From an uncultured Clostridia bacterium (GTDB lineage: Bacteria; Bacillota; Clostridia; Christensenellales; UBA1242): a stretch of 35,760 nt of DNA. Below the pieces are notes generated by a model that worked only from the letters and a program-made list of their open reading frames with translations, was not told the origin of the DNA and made no database searches. The DNA lies in contig CALVJT010000004.1 in the NCBI GenBank assembly GCA_944332315.1, positions 1 to 35,760 on the forward strand, given 5' to 3'. The translations under genes were made by a program, and so were the position numbers. The number at the start of each line of letters is the position of its first letter. Within the stretch, counting starts at the first letter, position 1. Shown in pieces: positions 21,873 through 29,639 of the stretch.

Positions 21873-23051
21873 ATGGATTTATTTCAAAAGTGCTATGACT
21901 ATGATACTGCAAACATTGCAAGGGCAAAGGGTATTTACCCCTACTTTCACGAACTAAACAGCGGACAAGATATTGTTGTGCAGATGGAAAACCACCGCAC
22001 CATTATGCTAGGCTCTAACAACTACTTGGGCTTGACATCTCACCCTGCCGTTATTGAGGCGGGCATAAAAGCGCTAGAAAAATACGGTTCTGGCTGTTCG
22101 GGTTCAAGGTTTTTGAACGGGACATTAGATATACATAAGGAACTAGAAAAAGAAATTGCAGAATTTTTGCACAAAGAGGATGCAATTACCTTTTCGACAG
22201 GATTCCAGACAAACCTTGGTATAATTTCGGCTATTGCAGGCAGAAACGATGTTATAATTGGCGATAAGGAAAATCACGCCTCCATTTACGATGCTTGCAG
22301 GCTAAGCTTTGCAAAACTATATAGGTACGAGCACAATGATATGCAGGACCTAGAAAGACAACTAGCAAGCGTTGATGACTCTAAAGGTATTTTGATTGTT
22401 ACAGATGGCGTGTTTAGTATGGGGGGTGACATTTGTAATTTGCCAGAAATTGTAAGGCTTGCCAAAAAGTACGGGGCGCGCGTGATGGTCGATGATGCGC
22501 ACGGACTTGGAGTTTTTGGCGAGCGCGGAGCCGGCACTGCAGAATACTACGGGCTTGAGGATGAGGTTGATATTATTATGGAAACCTTTAGCAAGTCTTT
22601 AGCAAGTCTTGGCGGTTGTATGGCGGGGAAAAAAGAAGTTGTAGATTTTGTGCGCCACAACTCTCGCCCATTCATTTTTTCGGCTTCTATGCCTCCTGCT
22701 AATGTTGCTTGCGCTAGAATGGCTTTGAAGCTGTTAAAAGAAAATCCTAAAATGGTTAAAAACCTACAAGAGATTGCGGACTATGTTAGGAAAGGAATGA
22801 AAGAAAGAAACATTGATATTAGAGATTCTGTTGCTCCTATTATTCCTATTAATACCTACGAGGATGAGTTTACTTTTATAGTTTGCAAAAAACTTTTTGA
22901 AAATGGCGTTTATGTGAACCCTGTTATCAGCCCTGCTGTACCAGTTGGCGATGCCATTATTCGCACAAGCTACACTGCTACCCACACAAAGCCACTTATG
23001 GATGAGGCTATGGATATTATTGCTGATACATTTAGGCAACTAAAAAAATAG
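21873..23051 (+). CDS. PLP-dependent alpha-oxoamine synthase, serine palmitoyltransferase-like
   Basis: A 392-aa fold-type I PLP enzyme that condenses an amino acid with an acyl-CoA or acyl-ACP. GSNNYLGLTSHP (47-58) and GSGCSGSRFLNGTLDIH (72-88) are followed by NHASIYD with His135 stacking on PLP, MVDDAHGLGVFG with Asp207 and His210, and TFSKSLASLGG with the PLP Lys241. The family includes glycine C-acetyltransferase (Kbl), BioF, HemA and SPT. The N-terminal GIYPYFHE, the SGCSGSRFLNGTLD segment and RPFIFSASMPPANVA resemble, from memory, bacterial serine palmitoyltransferase more than Kbl, so sphingolipid-like synthesis is possible. Kbl or another AOS remains possible: there is no tdh, bio or lipid gene beside it. 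AAAGGAG precedes the ATG. Monocistronic. Confidence 0.85.
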   Translation: MDLFQKCYDYDTANIARAKGIYPYFHELNSGQDIVVQMENHRTIMLGSNNYLGLTSHPAVIEAGIKALEKYGSGCSGSRFLNGTLDIHKELEKEIAEFLHKEDAITFSTGFQTNLGIISAIAGRNDVIIGDKENHASIYDACRLSFAKLYRYEHNDMQDLERQLASVDDSKGILIVTDGVFSMGGDICNLPEIVRLAKKYGARVMVDDAHGLGVFGERGAGTAEYYGLEDEVDIIMETFSKSLASLGGCMAGKKEVVDFVRHNSRPFIFSASMPPANVACARMALKLLKENPKMVKNLQEIADYVRKGMKERNIDIRDSVAPIIPINTYEDEFTFIVCKKLFENGVYVNPVISPAVPVGDAIIRTSYTATHTKPLMDEAMDIIADTFRQLKK

Positions 23052-23064
23052 TATATATAAACAA

Positions 23065-23153
23065 AATATTAAATAGATAGTTAATTATTTAGCAGAAGGA
23101 ACTCAGCAAAGTATGAATTTATTATTTGCTATAACCCCATTAATATAAAGAAC
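23065..23153 (-). repeat. Dispersed intergenic repeat, copy G
   Basis: Reverse-oriented. The left end (CCCCATTAATATAAAGAAC on the plus strand) and core (TTTAGCAGAAGGAACTCAGCAAAG) are clear. The right end is degraded (AATATTAAATAGATAG), with the outer GGTTCT lost. It lies between the convergent AOS gene and holA. Confidence 0.7.
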
Positions 23154-23168
23154 AATTAATTATACTAC

Positions 23169-23213
23169 ACAAAATATGGTGTATTCTAGCATAAAGAATA
23201 CACCATATTTTGT
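23169..23213. terminator. Long perfect hairpin between the AOS gene and holA
   Basis: CAAAATATGGTGTATTC and its exact complement form, with the flanking A-T, an 18-bp stem around TAGCATAAA. TTTTG follows on the plus strand and CAAAA precedes it. It probably terminates the AOS transcript. It shares GAATACAC with the hairpins at 9502 and 13276, and ACACCATAT with the tRNA terminator. The remainder of the spacer (23214-23474) contains nothing else that I can identify. Confidence 0.75.
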
Positions 23214-23474
23214 TTTGATTGAAAAATTATAAAAAGATGCTTAATAGATAGTTTATTGGATAAAACTTAAAGGAGTTTATCTAGTTTTTTGCATTTTTCA
23301 TCAAGCACTAAAAGAAAGAATAAATTCAAAAAGATGATTTTACAATTATGCTTTACAACATAATAACAAAACGATTCTATACAAAATGTAAAGTTATTAT
23401 CTTAAATGCAAATAATTACTAACTTATCAACACTTCAAAATTGATTATAGAATTAATAAAAAACATAGCCTTAC

Positions 23475-24446
23475 TTATAAATTTCTTGTTAAGTGTGTTA
23501 TAAGGGAGTACAGTGCATTTTCATCGGTCTGTCTACCCGATTTTATTTTGTAATCTACCAAAAGTATTTCGTTAAGAGAATTCATAAGTTCGTTCTTTTT
23601 AAGCACGCCACTTTCTTTTATCATCATTTTATAAGGGTACTCTCCTATCTTAAAAGTGTTCAGGCACAAATCTTTATCCTGTTTTGTGGCTTGCAAATAA
23701 AAGTATCTACGCATAAAATTGCCTAAGGCACCAATTAAATACTGTGTGCTACCCTTTTCCTGCATAATGTACTCAAACAATTTCATAGCGGTGCCATAAT
23801 CTCGCTGACATATGGCATTGGCTAATCGATATGTTTCGTAGTCAAGAGTTTTTGCAACATTAATATCTACATCCTCGGGTTTTATAACTGCATCCTCGCA
23901 GTAGCACGCAAGTTTTTTTATCTCGTTATTAATTCTGCCTAAATCGCGCGCGCAGTACTCTATTAGTTTGTGCATTGCGTTGGCTGTGATTTGCTTGCCT
24001 TCGGCACTGCACATTGCAGGCACCAAAGATTCAAGCGTTTTTTCGTCTAGATAATTGCAATCTACGGGTGCTCCACTGTTTTCGCATTTTTTGAAAAAGT
24101 CATTCTTTTCATCATCACACATAACAAACACAGTTGTTTTTACTGGCTTTTTTAGATAATCTAGAATCATCTTTTTATCGCTTTCTAGCATCTTATTAAA
24201 GCAATCTCTAATTAGGATAAATCTAAACTTACTCATAAAAGGCAAAGTTTGCGCTTCCTCAAGCATTTGTTGGACATTTAGATTTTCATCATTATAGATA
24301 GATTCGTTCATTTCTACAAAACTATCCACTGCAAATTGCTTTATTAAATTGATGCTTTTATCCTGCAAAAATCTATCTTGTCCATAAATTATATATACAT
24401 TTTGCACTTGCCCTTTTAATGACTGTTTTAGCTCGACAAATTTCAT
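23475..24446 (-). CDS. holA: DNA polymerase III subunit delta
   Basis: Clamp-loader subunit that opens the beta sliding clamp. The 323 aa match the low-GC Gram-positive HolA type. The N-terminus (QNVYIIYGQDRFLQDKSI, residues 15-32) is the degenerate P-loop region of domain I. LPFMSKFRFILIRDC (about 68-82) is the typical clamp-binding region. LIEYCARDLGRINNEIKKLACY (about 166-187) is a conserved helix of domain II. The C-terminal helical collar domain ends in ALYSLITHL. It has its own promoter in the 52-base gap after comEC. AAGGTGAG precedes the ATG. Confidence 0.93.
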   Translation of the reverse strand: MKFVELKQSLKGQVQNVYIIYGQDRFLQDKSINLIKQFAVDSFVEMNESIYNDENLNVQQMLEEAQTLPFMSKFRFILIRDCFNKMLESDKKMILDYLKKPVKTTVFVMCDDEKNDFFKKCENSGAPVDCNYLDEKTLESLVPAMCSAEGKQITANAMHKLIEYCARDLGRINNEIKKLACYCEDAVIKPEDVDINVAKTLDYETYRLANAICQRDYGTAMKLFEYIMQEKGSTQYLIGALGNFMRRYFYLQATKQDKDLCLNTFKIGEYPYKMMIKESGVLKKNELMNSLNEILLVDYKIKSGRQTDENALYSLITHLTRNL

Positions 24447-24463
24447 TAACTCACCTTTTTTAT

Positions 24464-24492
24464 ATTATACCACATATATTTATGTTTTACAA
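24464..24492 (-). promoter_or_regulatory. Sigma-A promoter of holA
   Basis: On the minus strand TTGTAA, 17 bases, TATAAT with an upstream TGG (extended -10), 18 bases before the holA ATG. The -35 lies just beyond the comEC stop. Confidence 0.75.
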
Positions 24493-24498
24493 GGACAT

Positions 24499-26634
24499 TT
24501 ACGCTATGGTGGAATATCCTGCAAAAAATTCATAATCGCTTGAATCGTAGCAAAGCAATTTTGTGTTGTTTGTCAAACAGCTTTTTACATAGTGGGCTTG
24601 GTTTTTATCTATATCTAGCACAAAGGCATAGTCTTGTTCGGCTAAATCGAACACAACTACCACTAGGCTGTTTTGATAGTATATTGGATACAAAGTTCCT
24701 CCCTTTATATCAACCACATCACTTGTTGGCAATGTCTGCACATTTATATCTTTTAGAGTTTCGAAAGCCGAACTCATTTGATTTGTTACATAAAGCATAT
24801 TTATTTTGCAAACATCTGCCAAAGCCTCGACATTGGTGCGCTGGGTGTAGGCATCTAGGCCACTGTTTAGCAATATTATGCCATTTAGTTCGTAAATTCT
24901 TGAGTTTTGTATTTTATCAATCACCTTGTTCGTATCGTACGAACCACCCACCCCTACTAGATATTTGCCATTATCTTTGGTTGTAAGTATAACGGCACTT
25001 TGATATGTATTTAGGTTGGTGGCATTATCTTGCTTAAACTTGTTCGGCAACAAATCTAGCACAAAGTAGATTATCATAGCTATGATAAGTGCAACTGTTA
25101 TTGGTATTTTTATTTTGTGATTGATAAAAACAAAGCTAGATATAAACACAAGCGCCACATAGTATAGGATTGAAAATGCACCCAAACTAAATACATATAG
25201 GTTTGCATATGGCAAATTTACAAATATTGTTGGAAACCAATTTACAAAGCTCATAACTACCGCTGGCACAACAAGTATGAACGACAGAAACGGCAGTATA
25301 TAGGATATTATTACCGAAGCAAACAACAGTACATAAGCTATCGAAAATATCGGCACTACCACTATGTTCGCTAGAATTGAATAAAGTGAAAAGCTATTAA
25401 AATATGATGCCATTATTGGATATATGCCTATTTGCGCTGATACTGTAACGGCTATGGATGATGCCAAAAAATTAGGAAATTTACATTTATCTCTCAAAAA
25501 TTTTGTGAAAGCGTTACAAAAGAACACTATGCCAATTACGCTGGCAAAACTCAACAAAAATCCGACATCGTAAATTGATAGTGGCCAAATTATGTTTATT
25601 ATTATAAACGCTAAACCTAAAGACGAAAGTATATCGCCTTGCCTGCCTATGAATTTTGCAAGCAACACCACAAGCGCCATTATTGTAGCCCTAACTACGC
25701 TAGGCGTAAAGTCGCACAAATAGCAGTAGCCAACAAGCACAAGTGCTATAATTATAAATTTTAGTAATTTGCGATTTTTTATGAATTTTAGTAAAAACAT
25801 CAATAGCCCAACGATTATGACAACATTCATTCCACTGACAGCTACAATGTGCGCCACCCCGCTAATCTTAAATGCATCGTTTGTAAAATCACTTAGATAT
25901 GAGGAATCGCCAAATAAAATAGAAAAAGATAAATGTGCTATGCTTGAGGGCATATTATCAAGTAAGTTTTCAAGGATATTTTGGCGTATGGTATCATCAA
26001 TCCCAACAGAACCGATATCAAGAATTTGCAAGGAGCTAGAAAACTGTGCCGAATAGCGAACATCATCCTTTATATCGTAGTAATTTAGGTTGCCATCCAC
26101 TATGGCAGAAACTGGTGTTATACTGCCCACAAAAGAAATTTGGTTGCCAACTTCTACTTCGCTTAAATGCAAATTGCCATCTCTATTAAAAGCTAATTGA
26201 GTTTTACCTTTTAATTCAATAGACCCGTTATTGTTTTCAATAAAAACATCTTTAAGGTAGATGATATCGCTAGAATAGTATTCCTCTACATCCACAACCG
26301 TGCCGATAACTGTATAATCAACATTTTCAATGCTTGTACTGTAGTAGTTAATTTTGTTAAACGAAAATAGCCCGCCTACTATGTAAAATATCAGGCAAAA
26401 CAGCCATATGAATCTATTTACTGATATAAATGTAAGTGCCCTTCCGCTAAAACTTTTACTAAATGCAAAAGCGTTTAGTACAAACGAGGCACCTGCTAAT
26501 ATAGTTAGTAGGAGCATTATTCCTATAAACCACCAAAGTGTATCGTCCTCTAGCCCTTTTACCATAAGAAATATGCCAAGGCACATTGTTAGAGCAACAA
26601 ACACTAGTGGACGCCTAGCAAATATCCTTATCAT
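24499..26634 (-). CDS. comEC: ComEC/Rec2-family competence protein, lactamase-like domain degenerate
   Basis: A 711-aa membrane protein forming the DNA channel of natural transformation. N-terminal hydrophobic spans (about 1-90) are followed by a soluble OB-like region (about 95-215, with GTVVDVEEYYSS). The competence domain follows, with HLSFSILFGDSS, GVAHIVAVSGMNVVII (about 255-270) and CDFTPSVVRATIMALVVLLAKF, in many transmembrane helices to about residue 520. Residues 535-711 occupy the place of the metallo-beta-lactamase-like domain, but the HxDxDH metal motif is gone: the matching stretch reads IILLNSGLDAYTQRTNVEAL. comEA is not adjacent in the window. Transformation may use the channel without this nuclease-like domain, or the gene may have another role. 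Confidence 0.9.
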   Translation of the reverse strand: MIRIFARRPLVFVALTMCLGIFLMVKGLEDDTLWWFIGIMLLLTILAGASFVLNAFAFSKSFSGRALTFISVNRFIWLFCLIFYIVGGLFSFNKINYYSTSIENVDYTVIGTVVDVEEYYSSDIIYLKDVFIENNNGSIELKGKTQLAFNRDGNLHLSEVEVGNQISFVGSITPVSAIVDGNLNYYDIKDDVRYSAQFSSSLQILDIGSVGIDDTIRQNILENLLDNMPSSIAHLSFSILFGDSSYLSDFTNDAFKISGVAHIVAVSGMNVVIIVGLLMFLLKFIKNRKLLKFIIIALVLVGYCYLCDFTPSVVRATIMALVVLLAKFIGRQGDILSSLGLAFIIINIIWPLSIYDVGFLLSFASVIGIVFFCNAFTKFLRDKCKFPNFLASSIAVTVSAQIGIYPIMASYFNSFSLYSILANIVVVPIFSIAYVLLFASVIISYILPFLSFILVVPAVVMSFVNWFPTIFVNLPYANLYVFSLGAFSILYYVALVFISSFVFINHKIKIPITVALIIAMIIYFVLDLLPNKFKQDNATNLNTYQSAVILTTKDNGKYLVGVGGSYDTNKVIDKIQNSRIYELNGIILLNSGLDAYTQRTNVEALADVCKINMLYVTNQMSSAFETLKDINVQTLPTSDVVDIKGGTLYPIYYQNSLVVVVFDLAEQDYAFVLDIDKNQAHYVKSCLTNNTKLLCYDSSDYEFFAGYSTIA

Positions 26635-26655
26635 TTTTTCTACCTTTATAGGGGC

Positions 26656-26661
26656 ATTATA
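26656..26661 (-). promoter_or_regulatory. Extended -10 promoter element of comEC
   Basis: The minus strand reads TGATATAAT, a TGn extended -10, 21 bases before the comEC ATG. The -35 (TTTTTA) is weak. AAAGGTAG serves as ribosome binding site. Confidence 0.6.
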
Positions 26662-26775
26662 TCAAATTTTGATAAAAATAAAAAACATTTTCGACAAATT
26701 ATGATAACATTCCTATTTTTATAAAATTTTACGCATATAATACTATATAAACTTAAAACTTTTTTTGATTAAATA

Positions 26776-26804
26776 TTGACAGATTGCGCATATAATGATA
26801 TAAT
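26776..26804 (+). promoter_or_regulatory. Perfect-consensus sigma-A promoter of the unknown gene pair
   Basis: TTGACA, exactly 17 bases, TATAAT: an exact match to the housekeeping consensus. Transcription should start near 26811, followed by AAAGGGG and the ATG at 26828. It is the strongest promoter in the window by inspection. Confidence 0.85.
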
Positions 26805-26827
26805 AATATCAAATAAAAGGGGTTATT

Positions 26828-27451
26828 ATGTTAAGTGGTAATGTTCAACATCATTTGCTTGACAGAATAGTTGTTTTAGATTGCTCGTTTAAGCCCATTT
26901 ATAATTGCGATAAAAAGACTTTTATGAGCTACGCAAGTTTGTTTAATTATAAATTAGCAGACATAAAAAATGCTATTATTGAACAAATTTACATACTAAA
27001 CAAGCTATACGATAAGCAAATAGATGCTAATAAAAAACAGCTGGATGCCTATGTAGAGGATTTTATTAGTAAGTGCAATATAAACTCTAAAAGCAAGGTT
27101 TTTTATAAGACAATGTTAAATAGCAAATACAAACAGCTAAAAAACAACATTCAAACTTTTAGTAAACTAGAAGGCGTTGTAAAAGAGAATATTGAAAAAT
27201 ACTACCAAAGTTTAAGCCAATTTAATTGCTACATAAATGAACAACTTGCAACATTTGAGTTAGATGAAAAATCTCTAGCAAAAATTGCGCCCGATAGTAC
27301 AAAGTTCAATCAATCTGTTCCGTGCGTACAGTATTGCAAAGATGACCTAAACAAAAAGGTGCGCTACCTAAACAGTTTGTACGGCGAAACCACAAAACAA
27401 AAACACCCTACTAATATTGATAAAGGAGATATTACTTATGGAAATTCCTAA
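26828..27451 (+). CDS. Hypothetical helical protein, first gene of a two-gene operon
   Basis: A 207-aa protein of no recognised family. No signal peptide or membrane span is present. Residues 1-30 contain a beta-like start (IVVLDCSFKPIYNCDKK). Residues 40-160 are strongly helical and Lys/Asn/Gln-rich (LADIKNAIIEQIYILNKLYDKQ ... YKTMLNSKYKQLKNNIQTF ... VKENIEKYYQSLSQFN), consistent with a coiled coil. The last 45 residues are polar, with three scattered Cys pairs in the protein overall. AAAGGGG precedes the ATG behind a perfect promoter. Its end overlaps the next gene by 14 bases, so the two are coupled and probably form a complex. Confidence 0.75.
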   Translation: MLSGNVQHHLLDRIVVLDCSFKPIYNCDKKTFMSYASLFNYKLADIKNAIIEQIYILNKLYDKQIDANKKQLDAYVEDFISKCNINSKSKVFYKTMLNSKYKQLKNNIQTFSKLEGVVKENIEKYYQSLSQFNCYINEQLATFELDEKSLAKIAPDSTKFNQSVPCVQYCKDDLNKKVRYLNSLYGETTKQKHPTNIDKGDITYGNS

Positions 27452-29009
27452 AATGCCAGAACCGCGCTATAAAAGTGCGCATGTAAACGACCCTAAATAC
27501 TTTACTTGTTTTTGCTACTATTTGCCCCCTACCGAGGCAAAGCGCGATGTTTTTGTTTCGCTTGCCGAAACGCTTAAAAACCCAAAACTTGTAAACAAGC
27601 AAATTGCGCGCGCAAAAGCGGGCAAAAAGCCTTATAGCAAAACTACAAGGATGCTTATGGATAAGTTTAATAATTTATCTGCAACTATAAACGAAAACAC
27701 AAGGCATGTTAGAACAAAGGCACACGCCTTTACTGATAAAACAAAAACTGCCTTTAGCGAGAAATTTTTGACTGAAAAAGAACCCGCTAAAGTGGCAGTT
27801 GATGAAACTACGGATGATAGTAGTGCAGTAAAACCTAGTAGGACAGCTTCGCTTAAAAAGTTTTTTGATAGAGCTACCGATGCAATCAATGAGTTAAAGG
27901 CAAAAATCAAAAACCCTGCCGAATCCACTACAGAGGCGGAAAAAACTGCTGAAACTGGAAAAGCAGTTGGGGCGGGAAAAACTGCAGCCGCTGGTGAAGC
28001 AGTTGGTACAGAAAAAACAGCTGGAACTGAAAAAAAATCAACCACAGAAAAAACAAAAGCGTTTTTTGAAAAGGTTAAAGGCAAAATTACTAATAAAGGA
28101 AGCGAATCTTCCTTTGGAGCAATTTCTCCCGAGGGGAGCAAAACTGAGACTGGTGACAAGGCTAAGACAGATGCTAAAGTTGCATCCCCTACCAAGGGTA
28201 CCGCTTCGGCAGTAGCTGATGAGGCATCAACAGCATCTGCACCTGCTTCTAGCGAGGCTACTTCGGCACCCGCATCTAGCGAGGCTACTTCGGCGCCTAG
28301 CGAAGCAACTTCTGCATCTAGCACAGAGGCATCATCAAGCGAAACGGCTCCTAGTACTGAGGCAGCAACTGCCGAAACCGCGCCTAGTACGGAGGCAGCC
28401 GAAACTGCACCTAGCACAGAAACATCGGAATCTGGCGAGGCAACAGCTAAACATGCAGAGGCGAGCCCTGCTCCTGGTACAGACGCTCCAGCTACCGAAA
28501 CAGGTAAACCTTCTGCCGAAACATCTGCACCTGCCGATACAAAGGGAAAATCAGAATCTCATGAAGGTGCAAGTACAGAATCTAAAGTAGAGGCTGATAC
28601 CAAGATTAAAGAAACAACCACTCCTAGTGGCTATAAAAGAATTTATAAATTTGTTGCTCCAGTTAGCGAAAAGTTAGCAAATGCAAAAACTCGAGTAAAA
28701 GAGTATTTCGCAGATACCAAAGAAAGCAAAACTTGGCAACGCATGGCGTCCGTTAAGGAAAAATGCAAGCGCTCTGTTTATTCGCTTGCGGGCAAACTTA
28801 AACTTGTAACTTTCCACGAAGTCGACTATTCTGCTTATGGTAAAAAAGAATCTAGAATAAAAACAGATGCAGACGAAAAGGATATTACCGAAAGCTTGCG
28901 CTACTTCTTTAACGAGTTAGATGGCATATCTGCCCCTCCTGCTGATGGTTCAACAGGCTCGGCTCCTGCTGGTGCTACACCATCAACAGATAAAGAAGCA
29001 GAAAGATAA
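27438..29009 (+). CDS. Unrecognised protein with Ser/Thr/Ala/Glu/Pro low-complexity centre
   Basis: The ATG at 27438 has AAGGAG nine bases upstream and gives 523 aa; a TTG seven codons earlier is not supported. There is no signal peptide, transmembrane span or sorting motif. Residues 1-70 are basic and ordered (DPKYFTCFCYYLPPTEAKRD). Residues 90-240 contain short Lys/Phe helices spaced by acidic linkers (KTAFSEKFLTEK, LKKFFDRATDAINELKAKI, KAFFEKVKGKIT). Residues 255-375 are almost entirely Ser, Thr, Ala, Glu and Pro, with repeated SSEATSAPA and SETAPSTEA units. Residues 390-500 are ordered again (YKRIYKFVAPVSEKLANAK ... VYSLAGKLKLVTFHEVDYSAYGKK). GC is raised over the repeat region relative to neighbours. 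Function unknown; a cytoplasmic scaffold or filament-like role is only one guess. Confidence 0.75.
   Translation: MEIPKMPEPRYKSAHVNDPKYFTCFCYYLPPTEAKRDVFVSLAETLKNPKLVNKQIARAKAGKKPYSKTTRMLMDKFNNLSATINENTRHVRTKAHAFTDKTKTAFSEKFLTEKEPAKVAVDETTDDSSAVKPSRTASLKKFFDRATDAINELKAKIKNPAESTTEAEKTAETGKAVGAGKTAAAGEAVGTEKTAGTEKKSTTEKTKAFFEKVKGKITNKGSESSFGAISPEGSKTETGDKAKTDAKVASPTKGTASAVADEASTASAPASSEATSAPASSEATSAPSEATSASSTEASSSETAPSTEAATAETAPSTEAAETAPSTETSESGEATAKHAEASPAPGTDAPATETGKPSAETSAPADTKGKSESHEGASTESKVEADTKIKETTTPSGYKRIYKFVAPVSEKLANAKTRVKEYFADTKESKTWQRMASVKEKCKRSVYSLAGKLKLVTFHEVDYSAYGKKESRIKTDADEKDITESLRYFFNELDGISAPPADGSTGSAPAGATPSTDKEAER
28248..28297 (+). repeat. 27-bp period tandem repeat inside the low-complexity gene
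   Basis: TCTAGCGAGGCTACTTCGGC at 28248 recurs at 28275, the 23-base units differing at one position. A third degraded unit (AGCGAAGCAACTTCTGCA) follows. The unit encodes SSEATSAPA and keeps the reading frame. This is a candidate for length variation between strains. Confidence 0.8.
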
Positions 29010-29109
29010 TTTTTGGGGTTAAATAAAAATGTATGGAGTTAATATTAAATTAATTAAATCGTAATCGAGCAAAAAACACTCCAAAACCCTACTATTACAT
29101 AACAAAATT

Positions 29110-29133
29110 CCACGGGTCAACCCGTGGTTTTTT
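29110..29133 (+). terminator. Terminator of the unknown gene pair
   Basis: CCACGGG and CCCGTGG pair perfectly around TCAA, followed by six T, 100 bases past the stop at 29009. It is one of the strongest terminators in the window, matching the strong promoter of the operon. Confidence 0.92.
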
Positions 29134-29146
29134 AGTAATATAAATT

Positions 29147-29246
29147 GGTTTTATAATATTCGTGGGGTTAGCTAAATATTTAGCAAAATAAGTCTAGCAA
29201 ATGTATGAGCCTTTAACTTATGTACCTCCATTCATAAAAATGAACC
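29147..29246 (-). repeat. Dispersed intergenic repeat, copy H
   Basis: Reverse-oriented and full length. The plus strand begins GGTTTTATAATATTCGTGGGG and ends ATTCATAAAAATGAACC. The core is GCTAAATATTTAGCAAAATAAG then CTAGCAAATG. It lies between the convergent low-complexity gene and xseB. The remaining spacer to 29378 is A/T-rich with no gene. Confidence 0.8.
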
Positions 29247-29378
29247 AAAATTTTAAGCTCTTTCAATATATGTTTTATTTATCATTTACGATAGTTTCCA
29301 CTAGCTTTTTGCATAAAATCATAGAAACATTTTGCTATAATTAATTTCACAAATGGAATTTTTATACAAAACTGTAAA

Positions 29379-29639
29379 TTAATTTTCTATGTTAGTATCA
29401 CAAATAGATTGCTCGTTTGTGCTTTGTTCAGCTTCGGCAACTTGTTTGCTATTATCCTCGCAAAAATCTTTATTTAATATTTCTATTTTGCCTTTTGCTG
29501 TGTTTAATATATCGTAGCACTCTTTGCAATTTTTCATTGCTTGCTCATATAGTTCGATAGATTCATCAAGTCCCACTTGGCCACTTTCAATTTTTTTTGT
29601 AGCTTCCTCAATTTTTTTTATTAATTCCTCAAATTTCAT
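29379..29639 (-). CDS. xseB: Exodeoxyribonuclease VII small subunit
   Basis: Small subunit that binds the long helical arm of XseA. Residues 1-58 are the family domain: MKFEELIKKIEEATKKIESGQVGLDESIELYEQAMKNCKECYDIL shows the conserved E-x-L-E-x-I-V-x-L-E-like spacing and a DESIxLYEQ motif. Residues 59-86 form an acidic Gln/Asn-rich tail beyond the usual end, so the 86 aa are slightly long. The ATG follows the xseA TAA with no gap. Last gene of the asp23-nusB-xseA-xseB operon. Confidence 0.93.
   Translation of the reverse strand: MKFEELIKKIEEATKKIESGQVGLDESIELYEQAMKNCKECYDILNTAKGKIEILNKDFCEDNSKQVAEAEQSTNEQSICDTNIEN

Noticed and set aside
23265-23300. AAAGGAGTTTATCTAG resembling the ribosome binding site of the AOS gene
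   Set aside because: No start codon follows at a suitable distance and no open frame of useful length is present; probably chance in A/T-rich DNA.
27632-28417. A 261-codon open frame on the minus strand inside the low-complexity gene
   Set aside because: It is the complement of Ser/Ala/Glu codons, yields a low-complexity Val/Ala/Ser product, has no ribosome binding site, and lies opposite a gene with a strong promoter and ribosome binding site.
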